Shown here in pieces: positions 29,395 through 38,482 of a stretch of 64,000 nucleotides of DNA; position 1 is the stretch's first letter, and each line of letters opens with the position of its first letter. The notes under the pieces are model-generated. The model searched no databases, was not told the origin of the DNA, and worked only from the letters and a program-made list of their open reading frames with translations. The DNA lies in the NCBI RefSeq assembly GCF_900100965.1, contig NZ_FMUJ01000008.1:248001-312000 (forward strand). The letters are read 5' to 3'. Both the position numbers and the translations under genes were made by a program. The DNA is from Variovorax sp. EL159. GTDB taxonomy: Bacteria > Pseudomonadota > Gammaproteobacteria > Burkholderiales > Burkholderiaceae_C.

Positions 29395-30816
29395 TCAGGC
29401 ATCTTCCGGAATGCCGGGCTCGCCATCGAGGATCTGGTACTTGCGCATCTTCTCCCACAGCACCTTGCGGCTGATGCCCAGGTGCTGCGCCGTGTCCTGG
29501 CGCTTCCAGTCGTTGATCTCCAGCGCCGCGATGATGCGGTTGCGCTCGCTGCTGTTCCAGCCCTTGCGGTCGCCATTGCTGTCGAGCGCCACGCCACCGC
29601 CGTTTCCGCCATTGCGGTCGGCCGACATCGCCGGTGCCGGCGTGCCGCGCGTGAGTGCGATCGCGCGCTGGATCAGGTTCTGGTCCCAGCCGTGCAACTG
29701 CCGCGCGATCACGCCCACGCGCTCCGCGAGGTTGCGCAACTGCCGCACGTTGCCGGGAAAATAGGTTTCGGCCACCGCATCGCTCAGCCAGTGCGGCGTT
29801 TCGCCGAGTGCTTCCAGCTCGTCGCCCAGCACATTGCTCAACAGCGCCTTGAAGATCGCGATCTTGTCGACCTCGCCACGTTCTTCGAGACTGGGCACGT
29901 GCAGCTCGATCACCGCGAGCCGGTAGAACAGGTCGGCGCGAAATTCGCCGCTTGCCACCATCTCGCGCAGGTTGCGGTTCGTCGCCGCCACCAGGCGAAA
30001 GTCGACCCGCACCGGCGACGTTGCACCCAGCCGCGTGACCGTGTTGTCTTCGAGCACCCGCAGCAACTTGACTTGCTGGTAGCGCGGCAGGTCACCGATT
30101 TCATCGAGGAACAGCGTGCCGCCCGTGGCCTGCTCGAAGTAGCCGCGATGCGCATGCACCGCGCCCGTGAACGAACCCTTGGTGTGGCCGAAGAACAGCG
30201 ACTCGAACAGCCCGTCGGGAATTGCGCCGCAGTTCACCGCCACGAAGGCGCCCTTGCCGTACGTCTGGTGCCCCAGGTGCAGCTGCTGCGCGATGCGCTC
30301 CTTGCCGACACCCGTCTCGCCGCGCACCAGCACGCTGTGGTTGCAATCGGCGAATGCGCCTACCTCGGCCAGCAGCGCCTTCATCGCTTCCGAATGCGCC
30401 ACCAGCACATCGGGCGCCTGCGGCGCCACGTCGCGCGCACGCAGCTGCCGCACCAGCTTCGCGACCATCGTGCGCAACTCGGCGCAGGTGAAGTCGTAGG
30501 GCAGCACGTGCAGGTACTCGGGTGGATACGTGCGCGAATCGCGCTCGCGCGAACCCGCGGCAACCCAGATCACCGGCATGCCCTGCAGCAGCTCGGTGGC
30601 GTGTGCCAGGCCGCCACTGTCGATGACGGTGACGCTGATGATCGCGACGGAAGGACGCAGCGCTGCGCCGCGGTCCGACTGCGGAGGCGGCAGGCCATCG
30701 GCCCGGATCACTTCCACGTCGAAGCTCGCCATGCACCGCGCGATGCGGTCGAGGATGTCGGCTTTGCCTTCCCAGACAAAGAGGTCGAGTTCGTCGAAGT
30801 TGGAGGGGGAACTCAT
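29395..30816 (-). CDS. Sigma-54-dependent enhancer-binding protein with degenerate receiver-like domain
   Basis: 473 residues from MSSPSNFDELDLFVWEGKAD. Residues 1-125 resemble a receiver fold in the style of VpsR, but I see no convincing phospho-acceptor Asp in the expected strand (SVAIISVTVID). The AAA+ domain has Walker A GETGVGKE (166-173), HTKGSFTGA (loop 1 at 214-219, GSFTGA rather than GAFTGA) and LFLDEIGDLP. The C-terminal Fis-type helix-turn-helix is RNRIIAALEINDWKRQDTAQ and onward. It lies at the 3' end of the tad genes and next to the secretion operon. The sigma-54 promoters at 15433 and 43111 are its likely targets (inference). Confidence 0.9.
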   Translation of the reverse strand: MSSPSNFDELDLFVWEGKADILDRIARCMASFDVEVIRADGLPPPQSDRGAALRPSVAIISVTVIDSGGLAHATELLQGMPVIWVAAGSRERDSRTYPPEYLHVLPYDFTCAELRTMVAKLVRQLRARDVAPQAPDVLVAHSEAMKALLAEVGAFADCNHSVLVRGETGVGKERIAQQLHLGHQTYGKGAFVAVNCGAIPDGLFESLFFGHTKGSFTGAVHAHRGYFEQATGGTLFLDEIGDLPRYQQVKLLRVLEDNTVTRLGATSPVRVDFRLVAATNRNLREMVASGEFRADLFYRLAVIELHVPSLEERGEVDKIAIFKALLSNVLGDELEALGETPHWLSDAVAETYFPGNVRQLRNLAERVGVIARQLHGWDQNLIQRAIALTRGTPAPAMSADRNGGNGGGVALDSNGDRKGWNSSERNRIIAALEINDWKRQDTAQHLGISRKVLWEKMRKYQILDGEPGIPEDA

Positions 30817-30832
30817 GTAGGCAATGCGGAAA

Positions 30833-32866
30833 TCAATAAACGAGCACGGCACCGCTCGCGCAGGTCAGCCGGCCACCCACTTCCGTCTGGGCGACGTTCG
30901 CGCCGAGCACGTTGCTCAGCAAGGTGTTGAGCAAGGGGTCGATCAGCGGCGACAGCACGCCCTTGATGATCCCGATCAGGAGGTTGATGACGGCACTCAG
31001 CGTGTTGGTCAGGCCCGTGAGGACATTGGACAGGCCGCCACCCGGCGCTGTAGGAGGAATCGCAATCAGAAGATTGAGAGCATTCAGCGTGTTTGTCAGG
31101 CTGTTGACGATGTTTTGTGTCGCAATGGCGAGGTAGGCAGGTTGTTGATCCAGGGTGGGGGGATTCGCGAAGAATTGCGACTGCGTGGTCGCCCCCACGG
31201 GAACATCGGCCTGCAGACCGAGGCCCCCGCCGTAATAGGCCTGTCGTGTGCTGGGGTCACAACTCGTTGAGATCCCGAGCAATACAACATGGCAGGTTTG
31301 GGATCCGATGTCGATGATAGGAACAGGACTGACGGTTGGCGGTGCGCTCGAAGAAAACGCATTCGCCTTCGCGATGGCCGCAGTGGCGCCCAGGCTTCCA
31401 ATGCGCAGCGTTGCCGCTGAAGTCGTCGTTTGCGCGGTGAGAGAGGTCGCATTCGCGGCGCAGCTGTAGTCTGTGACGCGCGATGCACCGCCACCTGCGT
31501 CCAAACTGATGTCCAGCCGTACGGGCGCAGGAAGTATCCGGATGTCGGTGACGTTGCGCGTGCATGCGAAGAGGCAGTCCAAGAGGTTTTTCACACTCGC
31601 GGCGAGATTCAGGCTCAAGAGATTGTTCAGCAGATCCGTGACGGGCGAGAGGGCTGTCGTCAACGCGTTGAGAAGGTCGGTGATGCCATTCAGCGCCGGG
31701 AGGTCGATTGAAATCAACGCGCGGACTTGTGCGGTGCGCACGTAGATCTGGTCGGGACCGGTAGGGTTGAGCTTGGCCAATATGGGGTTGCCCGTGGCCG
31801 ACACCTGCGGCGGCTCGATGACCTTCACGTTCGTCGTGACCGTGGCCAAGCCCGGGAGCGGAAGCGCGACGGTCGCCACCACGCCGCTCTTGCCATTTGC
31901 AGCCTGCACCAAGCCCTGGAGCAATTGAAGAAGCTGCACGTCAGTTTGCAGTCCAGCGGCATCGGTGCCGGTCTGTATGCCGAGCAGGTCGCCGAGCTTC
32001 AGCAGCGGTTGCGCCGCCGCCGCGTTGGCGGTGAGCTTGATCAGGTTGAGCGCATCGAGCACGATCTGCGCCGTGTTGCCGCTCTGCTGCAAGGCATCGA
32101 TCATGGCCTGAATCAAGGTGCCGACGGACACGCTGGTGCTCAGCACCTGGTCGTACTTGCCAACGCCGATGCCCAGGTTGATTCCCAACTGGTCGATATA
32201 GGTCAGCAACTGCAGCTTCGTATTGAGGAGGCCATTCCAGCCCGCGAGGCTGACGTTGAGGCTGCCTCCCAGCAGGCCACCGAACACCGCATTGAGCAAT
32301 GGCGACTGTGTCGAGTCGATGGTCACCAGCGTGGAGCGAATGGTCAGATTCGCGCGAGGGTATTGCTGGGCCGCCAAGGCGCCCACGGTGATCGTTCTTG
32401 GCTGGTTTCCGAAAATCCCGGGCATCAGAACCGCGGGAGTTCGGCTGATGGTGACCCGTACCGCATTGAACTTCTGGCCAGCGCCGGGCGCGCCGAAGTG
32501 CGGAGCGGTAGGCCACGCTGCCGGGTCCCATCGGCCGCATACGATGTTGTTGGCCGCCAGGGGCGCGATTCCGGCTGGCATGTTCTGCGCCGCGTTGGTG
32601 ATCGCTGCGCTTGTTGCCGTCGCGCAGTTGTTCACTCCCAGTCCCTGGGCACCCGCCAGGGCGGCCAAGTCCGCGGTTTTCTGCAACTCCCGCTTCACAT
32701 AGAACAAGTAGCCCAGTTCGGTGCCGATCAACGTGATGACGATCAGGCTCATCGCGATGGCAACGTTGACGAGGATCGAACCTGCGGTCCTTCTGCGTCG
32801 CGTCGAGGTGGCGAGAGCTTGGAGGCGTTGGCTGTTTGCGCTTGTGTTCATGCCGAGCCCTTTCAT
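30833..32866 (-). CDS. tadG: TadG-like pilus assembly protein (Tad domain)
   Basis: 677 residues; its ATG overlaps the upstream stop (ATGA). An N-terminal TadE/G-type membrane segment (SILVNVAIAMSLIVITLIGT) is followed by RELQKTADLAALAGAQGL, the conserved start of the Tad domain. A long periplasmic region rich in Leu/Asn helices follows, and it has four or more Cys in its C-terminal part. In Tad systems TadG is a large pseudopilin-like or anchoring component of the inner membrane. It is the last structural gene of the tad operon and 16 bases upstream of the sigma-54 activator gene. Confidence 0.82.
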   Translation of the reverse strand: MKGLGMNTSANSQRLQALATSTRRRRTAGSILVNVAIAMSLIVITLIGTELGYLFYVKRELQKTADLAALAGAQGLGVNNCATATSAAITNAAQNMPAGIAPLAANNIVCGRWDPAAWPTAPHFGAPGAGQKFNAVRVTISRTPAVLMPGIFGNQPRTITVGALAAQQYPRANLTIRSTLVTIDSTQSPLLNAVFGGLLGGSLNVSLAGWNGLLNTKLQLLTYIDQLGINLGIGVGKYDQVLSTSVSVGTLIQAMIDALQQSGNTAQIVLDALNLIKLTANAAAAQPLLKLGDLLGIQTGTDAAGLQTDVQLLQLLQGLVQAANGKSGVVATVALPLPGLATVTTNVKVIEPPQVSATGNPILAKLNPTGPDQIYVRTAQVRALISIDLPALNGITDLLNALTTALSPVTDLLNNLLSLNLAASVKNLLDCLFACTRNVTDIRILPAPVRLDISLDAGGGASRVTDYSCAANATSLTAQTTTSAATLRIGSLGATAAIAKANAFSSSAPPTVSPVPIIDIGSQTCHVVLLGISTSCDPSTRQAYYGGGLGLQADVPVGATTQSQFFANPPTLDQQPAYLAIATQNIVNSLTNTLNALNLLIAIPPTAPGGGLSNVLTGLTNTLSAVINLLIGIIKGVLSPLIDPLLNTLLSNVLGANVAQTEVGGRLTCASGAVLVY

Positions 32867-33339
32867 GTGGGCTGAATCGCTGCGGTGGAGCGACCGCTCA
32901 ACCGGTCCGGCATCCAGAGGCTTGTGTTCAGCAGGGGCAGCGAAGGCAGCAGTCGATTGGCGCTGTACGGATAGGTCACCGTCACCACCGTGTTTATGTT
33001 GGGGTTGGTGCCCGTGGTCGTAACGACCACGGTGACTTGTGCCGCGATCCAGCTGCGTCGAGTCGCCAGGCTGGTGTTCGATGCAGCGGGAACAATCAGC
33101 GAGCTGGCCAGCGAGTCGTAGACGACGTTCTGGATTCGCGAGTCGTTGGCTGTGGGCACCGAATTCAGCAATGCCACGGCCCGAGCACCATCTTCCGCGG
33201 ACCGAGAAATTGCCTGTTGTGCGTACAGGACAGCACCGAAAGTGGCTATTCCGTAGATCACCAGGAAGAGCACCGTAAAGACCAACGCGAATTCGATCGC
33301 GGCCACACCCTTCTGATGACGGCGGCTGGTGGCGGTCAT
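32863..33339 (-). CDS. TadE/TadF-like pseudopilin (second copy)
   Basis: 158 residues starting MTATSRRHQKGVAAIEFALV, overlapping the upstream TadE stop by ATGA and the TadG start likewise. The TadE-type processing motif KG-VAAIEFALVF (cleavage after Gly, Glu at +5) precedes a hydrophobic helix (TVLFLVIYGIATFGAVLY). AISRSAEDGARAV is the conserved segment after the helix. It is a minor pilin-like subunit processed by the TadV peptidase. Confidence 0.85.
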   Translation of the reverse strand: MTATSRRHQKGVAAIEFALVFTVLFLVIYGIATFGAVLYAQQAISRSAEDGARAVALLNSVPTANDSRIQNVVYDSLASSLIVPAASNTSLATRRSWIAAQVTVVVTTTGTNPNINTVVTVTYPYSANRLLPSLPLLNTSLWMPDRLSGRSTAAIQPT

Positions 33340-33830
33340 GGTGTCCTCGTGTCGAGCAGCATGCTGGCTTGCCCCGTCAACTGGGTTGGCGTCGCGAAAC
33401 TCGGCAAGGGAGGGAGTAGCCGCCCCATGTTGCTGGCCGTGACGGTGACGACCATCTGGCAGCGCGTGGCCCATGTGATGCCGCAGGCGCTGATGACGGC
33501 CGCAGTGCAGTTGTTGGTGGCGACCTGGCACACCGTCGCGGTCGCGTTGAGTGTCACTGCAGCGGGCAACCAGCTGGCGCTCGCCGTGGCGACTGTCTGG
33601 GCTTGTGCGGCGCGGGTGGGGAGGTCGATCTGATAGCGCAGCGCGGCACGTGCGCCATCTTCGGCCGCGTTCTGCAGGCCGAAGCGGAGCGTGAAAATGA
33701 GGCCGTAGCAGATCGCGGCATAAATGAGCACGAAGAAGATGAGGAACACCATCGCGAACTCGATCGCGTATACACCGCGCTGACCACGCGCGGTGGACCG
33801 AGGGCGAGGTGCGTTCATGAGATGTGCCAC
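33336..33830 (-). CDS. tadE: TadE-like pseudopilin (first copy)
   Basis: 164 residues with a GTG start at 33830; an ATG four codons later (33818) is an alternative. The motif RG-VYAIEFAMVFLIFF matches the TadE prepilin processing site, followed by FGLQNAAEDGARAALRY. The C-terminal part contains Cys pairs (CQVATNNC, CGITWATRC). Overlapping ATGA joins it to the next pseudopilin gene. Confidence 0.85.
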   Translation of the reverse strand: MAHLMNAPRPRSTARGQRGVYAIEFAMVFLIFFVLIYAAICYGLIFTLRFGLQNAAEDGARAALRYQIDLPTRAAQAQTVATASASWLPAAVTLNATATVCQVATNNCTAAVISACGITWATRCQMVVTVTASNMGRLLPPLPSFATPTQLTGQASMLLDTRTP

Positions 33831-33861
33831 AAGAAGAGAGCAGGTCGCTGGATGGCCGCGG

Positions 33862-34278
33862 CTACTTGGTCACGCTGCTGTTGCTGTTGCTGTTGCTGGA
33901 CTTCACGGTCGAAGTCATCCGCTCGGGAATGGGGAACTCGAAACTTTTCAGGTAGCGCTCATAGCTCCTGTTCGCCACGTCACCGGGAATGGGGCGCGGC
34001 GTGGTGGACGCAAGCTCGCCGCTGCGCTGCCATGCGAACAGGCTCTGTGTTGCATCGCCCACCTGCAGCCGCACGGGCTCATATTCGGCCGGCGGAGCGG
34101 TTTGGGGCCGCGGTTCATTCTGCGCGGGCGTCGTTTCGACCGGTATTGCGCGCGCGGCGGGTGCGGCGGGATTGGAGGCTGTTTCTTGCGCCGTCGCCGC
34201 GTGCGCGGCCGAAGCCAGAAGGAACGCGAGTCCCAGTGTGGACAAGGCCATGATGCGATGCGTGTGTGTGTGCTTCAT
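33862..34278 (-). CDS. DUF3613-type secreted protein of the tad operon
   Basis: 138 residues with a His-rich start (MKHTHTHRIM) and a Sec signal (LSTLGLAFLLASAAHA) ending near residue 27. A Pro/Ala-rich linker follows, then GDATQSLFAWQRSGELAST and YERYLKSFEFPIPER, the conserved core of DUF3613 proteins found in betaproteobacterial tad clusters. It overlaps the tadD stop by ATGA. Periplasmic location is inferred and its role is not known. Confidence 0.78.
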   Translation of the reverse strand: MKHTHTHRIMALSTLGLAFLLASAAHAATAQETASNPAAPAARAIPVETTPAQNEPRPQTAPPAEYEPVRLQVGDATQSLFAWQRSGELASTTPRPIPGDVANRSYERYLKSFEFPIPERMTSTVKSSNSNSNSSVTK

Positions 34279-35240
34279 TGCGTGCCTCGTGAAGTCGGGT
34301 TGGATGACTGAAGCGTCGTGGAGTCGGCCAAGGATGGTGTGAGTTGCGCCCGTGCCCCGCCCATGGCAGTCCAGCGTGAAGCTTTGAGCGCCAGGGGAAC
34401 GGCCGCTGCATCGTCTGCCGGCGGGAGGCCGACAGCGCTCATCGGAGCCTTCGGCGTCGCGTCGCCGGCGGAGGGGGGCAAGGCCGCCAGGGGCTGGTCC
34501 GTGCGCAGCTGGCGCGCGGCTTCGCGAATGCTTGCACGGGTGGCTTCGGGCATGCGGTGGGCGTCCATCAATGCGGTCGCCTGCTCGCGTTGTCCGTCGG
34601 CTTCGAGGTAGAGCGCCAGGTTGGCCAGCACCTGCTGGCTGTCGGGCTTGAGTTGCATCGCCTGCATCAAGGGGAGGCGGGCGTCGGTGATCAATCCTGC
34701 GCGCAGGCTGGCATAGCCCAGGTCGCTCAGCAGCAGCGCATCGGTCGGTGTGCGGGACTGGGCCATCCTGAACATCCGGATGGCTTCTGGAAAGTTGCCG
34801 CGCGCGCCGGCCAGCAAGCCCAGGCCGCGGTACCCGGCGCCTTCGCTGGGGGTTCCCATGAGACGCTTATAGGCGTCTTCGCTCAGCGCCGCCTGGCCGG
34901 TCTGCCGCAATGCATCGCCGCGCATGCGTGTGGATTCCGGCGAGACACCCCAGCGCTGCTCCAGCGCATCGATGTGCGCCAGCGATGCGAACCACAGGCC
35001 CTCCTGCTGCATCTGCTCGACCACCTTGAGATAGGTCGCCTGTGTGTCGATGGTGGTTCCGGCCTTGGCGTCGGCCGCGGCTTCGAAGGCCTGACGCTGC
35101 TGCGCGTCGGAGTTGGCCGCGTACTGGCCCTTCAGGCTGGAGCAGCCAACGACTGCGAATGCCAGCAAGGTCGCGGCGACGCAGGTTGCGAGCCGGCTGG
35201 GCTTGGTGACAAGAAATGGAGTCAGGCGGGTGGTGCTCAT
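34275..35240 (-). CDS. tadD: TadD, TPR lipoprotein of the Tad pilus
   Basis: 321 residues with a signal and lipobox (LLAFAVVGCSS). Tetratricopeptide-like repeats span about residues 75-240 (LWFASLAHIDALEQRWG, GLGLLAGARGNFPEAIRMFR, LANLALYLEADGQREQ). TadD is the pilotin-like lipoprotein that helps the RcpA secretin in Tad systems. The last about 75 residues are a low-complexity Ala/Pro tail. It overlaps the tadC stop (ATGA). Confidence 0.88.
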   Translation of the reverse strand: MSTTRLTPFLVTKPSRLATCVAATLLAFAVVGCSSLKGQYAANSDAQQRQAFEAAADAKAGTTIDTQATYLKVVEQMQQEGLWFASLAHIDALEQRWGVSPESTRMRGDALRQTGQAALSEDAYKRLMGTPSEGAGYRGLGLLAGARGNFPEAIRMFRMAQSRTPTDALLLSDLGYASLRAGLITDARLPLMQAMQLKPDSQQVLANLALYLEADGQREQATALMDAHRMPEATRASIREAARQLRTDQPLAALPPSAGDATPKAPMSAVGLPPADDAAAVPLALKASRWTAMGGARAQLTPSLADSTTLQSSNPTSRGTQ

Positions 35241-36196
35241 TTGCTCATGCTCCCCAACGAGTGGAAGACCGATATGAAGCCAGGTCCCGCGGTCACGATG
35301 ATCAGGGCCGGCAGCAAGGTGGTGACCATGATCCCGGTCATCTTCACGGTGATCTTCCCGATGCGCTCTTTCATCTCCGAACGGCGGCGTTCGCGCAACC
35401 GGTCACTGAAGATGCGCAACGGCTCCTGCACCGCACCGCCATGGCGGTCGACCTGCACGAGCAGCGAGACAAGCCCGTTGAGGTTCTCGTTCTTGTGCAG
35501 GGTTGCAAGACGCTGGAGCGAGTGTTCCCGGGTGCGCCCCTGGCTGTACTGGCGGTTCGCGAAGGCCAGTTCGTAGCCGAGCACGCGAAGCACATGCGAG
35601 AAGTCGCTTGCCATGATCTGCAGGCTTTGGTCCAGGCTCAGGCCCACACCCTGCAGCAGGCGCAGCAGGTCGATGAAGAGAGGCAGCTCCTGCGCCACCT
35701 GTTCACGCCGACCTGCGGCAAAACGCCCGAGCACCCATTTCGGCGTCATGAAACCCAGCACGAAGGCGGCAGCCAGGCCGGAGATCACCGTGCGCTGCGT
35801 GTGTCCTTCACCCCAGAAGACATAGGCCAGCAGCGGCAAGAGCAGTGCCAAGGAGATGCGCGTGACCAGGAAGACCAGTTGGGCTCGCTGCGACGGAAGG
35901 CCGCATTGGTCGATGAGCCGTCGGTCTTCGTCAGCCACCAGCGCGCGGCCGAGGCGTGTATCGAGCCAGTGGAAGGGCAAGTCGATGTCGGTGCGCGGTG
36001 GCTCGTCGATGGCAGGCTTGGCTGTCGCCGCCTGTTCGACCTGGGCTTCCGCGCCACGGCGGATGGCACGGCCGATGGCCTGGCCACTGCGCGCACGACG
36101 CAGCTCGGCTGCGATCAATGCGCTGGCCGCGAGAACCAGGCCCAGGGCCAGAAGCGCCAGGCTGGCGATGACCAGATTTTGGGATGTGAGTGTCAT
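35237..36196 (-). CDS. tadC: TadC, inner-membrane platform protein of the Tad pilus
   Basis: 319 residues from MTLTSQNLVIASLALLALGL. It has an N-terminal membrane helix, a cytoplasmic T2SS-F-type domain (ELPLFIDLLRLLQGVGLSLD, VQVDRHGGAVQEPLRIFSDR, RLRERRRSEMKERIGKI) and C-terminal helices. With TadB it forms the platform on which the TadA ATPase acts. The start is fixed by the ATGA overlap with tadB. Confidence 0.9.
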   Translation of the reverse strand: MTLTSQNLVIASLALLALGLVLAASALIAAELRRARSGQAIGRAIRRGAEAQVEQAATAKPAIDEPPRTDIDLPFHWLDTRLGRALVADEDRRLIDQCGLPSQRAQLVFLVTRISLALLLPLLAYVFWGEGHTQRTVISGLAAAFVLGFMTPKWVLGRFAAGRREQVAQELPLFIDLLRLLQGVGLSLDQSLQIMASDFSHVLRVLGYELAFANRQYSQGRTREHSLQRLATLHKNENLNGLVSLLVQVDRHGGAVQEPLRIFSDRLRERRRSEMKERIGKITVKMTGIMVTTLLPALIIVTAGPGFISVFHSLGSMSK

Positions 36197-37173
36197 GCGA
36201 ATCTGGCCAACCGATACAGCAGCGCGGCACCCACCAGCTGCAGACCGAGTGAAGAGAAGATCAGCATGCGACCGGTGCTGTCGCCCCACATGCCCACGAA
36301 GTAGGTGGGGTTCATCACGACGAGAAAGGCGCCCACGCCCAGTGGAAGCAATCCAAGGATCCAGGCCGACATGCGCGTCTCGGCAGACATCGCCATCAGT
36401 TCGTGCTCGGCCTGATCCCGGTCCCGCATGAAGTTGGCGACCCGCTCCAGCAACAGGTCGGCCCGGCCGCCATACCGCACGCCCAGCCCCAGGATCGAGG
36501 CCAGCAGGTACATCTCTTCGACGCGCACGCTGTTCGCCGTCTGGTGCAGGGCGCGGTCGAGGTCCACACCGGCACGTACCAGGCTGGCCGCGCGCTCCAG
36601 ATAACCGCGAAGCGGCGCCTGGCAACTCGCGATGGCGAGTTGAAAGGCCGCTTGCGTGGAGTTGCCGATCGTGATCAGGCGCACCATGGCGTCGATGTAC
36701 GCAGGCAACTGGCCGACCAGCTCGCGGCGAAAACGCTGAAGGCGCAGCCACAGTGCAAAGCACGCCGCCAACGCCAGAAGGAACAGGACAGCTGCTGCCG
36801 CAAGCCATCCCGCGAAAGCACCCGTCAGCGCGGAAATCAGCAGGATGAAGGCGATGACAAGGGCGGCAGTACGCACCTTGATGACACCATCCAGCCAACT
36901 CGGCAGAAGGGCGTCGAGACGGTTCTTGTGGGGAAGGCCGGCGGTATCGGCACCTGTTTCGAGCCAGGGGTCGGAGGTGAGCCCTGCCGGCGGGGCGTCC
37001 CGCAACGGCATCAGGACCGGCACTTCCGGCACGAGGCTGGCCTGGATGCGCTGCGCCAGGTGGCGCTCGGTGGCTTGACGTCCTTGCCGTCCCTTGGCCC
37101 ATTGCCACAGCATCAATCCCGCGGCGGCCATCAGCAGCGCGACACAGGCGATGACGAGCAGCCCTTCACGCAC
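36193..37173 (-). CDS. tadB: TadB, inner-membrane platform protein of the Tad pilus
   Basis: 326 residues from a GTG at 37173, eight bases inside the end of tadA; longer versions would overlap tadA much further. Hydrophobic helices (LLVIACVALLMAAAGLMLW; AALVIAFILLISALTGAFAG) precede the T2SS-F domain (QLPAYIDAMVRLITIGNSTQ, RVEEMYLLASILGLGVRYGG, RDRDQAEHELMAMSAETRMS). It is the platform partner of TadC. Confidence 0.9.
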   Translation of the reverse strand: MREGLLVIACVALLMAAAGLMLWQWAKGRQGRQATERHLAQRIQASLVPEVPVLMPLRDAPPAGLTSDPWLETGADTAGLPHKNRLDALLPSWLDGVIKVRTAALVIAFILLISALTGAFAGWLAAAAVLFLLALAACFALWLRLQRFRRELVGQLPAYIDAMVRLITIGNSTQAAFQLAIASCQAPLRGYLERAASLVRAGVDLDRALHQTANSVRVEEMYLLASILGLGVRYGGRADLLLERVANFMRDRDQAEHELMAMSAETRMSAWILGLLPLGVGAFLVVMNPTYFVGMWGDSTGRMLIFSSLGLQLVGAALLYRLARFA

Positions 37174-38479
37174 GGCGATCTCCCGAAGGACGTGCAAGGG
37201 TCTGACGGAAGCGCGTGATCTTCGGCGAGTGCGGCGCAATGCCGAGCGACACCCAGCGATCGCGTTCCTCGCCGTCGGGCGACACCACGGGTTCGTAGCG
37301 GTACAGCTCCTGCATGGCGACCACGTTGTCGTTGACGCCCGTGACTTCGCTCAGAGACAGAATGCGCCGCTGTCCGCCCGACAGGCGGCCGATCTGCACG
37401 ATGAAGTCGATCGCGTTCGCGATCTGCCGGCGCAGGCTGGTCTCGCTGCCCTGGTAGCCCGCGAAACCCGCCAGCATCTCAAGGCGATACAGGCACTCGC
37501 GCGGCGAGCTTGCGTGGATGGTGCCCATGGAGCCTTCATGGCCCGTGTTCATGGCCTGCATCATCTCGATGACCTCGGCACCGCGCACTTCGCCGACGAT
37601 GATGCGGTCGGGCCGCATGCGCAGGCTGTTGCGCAGCAGGTCGCGGATCGACACCACCCCCTGGCCGTCGAAGCCGCCGGGCCGGCTTTCCAGTCGCACC
37701 ACGTGCGTGTGGCCGAGCGACAGTTCGGCGGTGTCTTCGATGGTGATCACGCGCTCGGCATGCGGAATGAAGCTGGCGAGCGCGTTGAGCAGCGATGTCT
37801 TGCCCGAGCTCGTACCGCCGCTGACCAGGATGTTGCAGCGCGCGCGCACGGCGATCTCGAGCAGCTGAGCCATGCCCGCGTCGAAAGTGCCGAGCTTGAC
37901 CAGGTCGGCCGGCGTGAGCGGCTCCTTGCGAAACTTTCGAATCGACACCGAGAGGCCGTCGATGGCCAGCGGTTCGATGATGACGTTGATGCGGCCGCCA
38001 TCGGGCAGGCGTGCATCGACCATCGGATTGGCTTCGTCGAGCCGGCGACCCAGCGGCGCGAGGATGCGCCGCACGATGCGCATCACGTGCTCGGTGTCGG
38101 CGAAGCGCAGGGTCTCGCGCTCCAGGATGCCGTTGCGCGACACGTACACGTTCGTGTGGCCGTTGATCAGGATGTCTTCGACGGCCGGGTCGTTGAGCAG
38201 GTCTTCGAGCGGCCCGAAGCCCGCAAGCTCCTTGGTCAGCGCATCGGCGATGAGCTGCATCTCACGGTCGTTGATCGGCACGCGGCGAAGGCGCACGAAG
38301 CTGTCGACTTCGAGTTCGACGAACTGCTGGATGGACGCGCGCGACCAGCGGCCGAACTCCGCACCGAGTTCTTCGATACGGCTGAGCAGGTGATCGTGCG
38401 TCCAGCTCTTGATGTCCTGGAACTGCTGCGAGTTGATGAATGCCTGGTCGTCGTCGGCAAATTCGATATCAGTGGACAT
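37166..38479 (-). CDS. tadA: TadA/CpaF, pilus assembly ATPase
   Basis: 437 residues of the type II/IV secretion ATPase superfamily. Visible are the N-terminal linker domain (ALTKELAGFGPLEDLLNDPA), MVDARLPDGGRINVIIEPLA, Walker A GGTSSGKTS, an Asp box, and the Walker B region RPDRIIVGEVRGAEV. It powers extension, and probably retraction, of Flp pili at the inner membrane. It starts 3 bases after the tadZ stop. Confidence 0.94.
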   Translation of the reverse strand: MSTDIEFADDDQAFINSQQFQDIKSWTHDHLLSRIEELGAEFGRWSRASIQQFVELEVDSFVRLRRVPINDREMQLIADALTKELAGFGPLEDLLNDPAVEDILINGHTNVYVSRNGILERETLRFADTEHVMRIVRRILAPLGRRLDEANPMVDARLPDGGRINVIIEPLAIDGLSVSIRKFRKEPLTPADLVKLGTFDAGMAQLLEIAVRARCNILVSGGTSSGKTSLLNALASFIPHAERVITIEDTAELSLGHTHVVRLESRPGGFDGQGVVSIRDLLRNSLRMRPDRIIVGEVRGAEVIEMMQAMNTGHEGSMGTIHASSPRECLYRLEMLAGFAGYQGSETSLRRQIANAIDFIVQIGRLSGGQRRILSLSEVTGVNDNVVAMQELYRYEPVVSPDGEERDRWVSLGIAPHSPKITRFRQTLARPSGDRRA

Positions 38480-38482
38480 GGG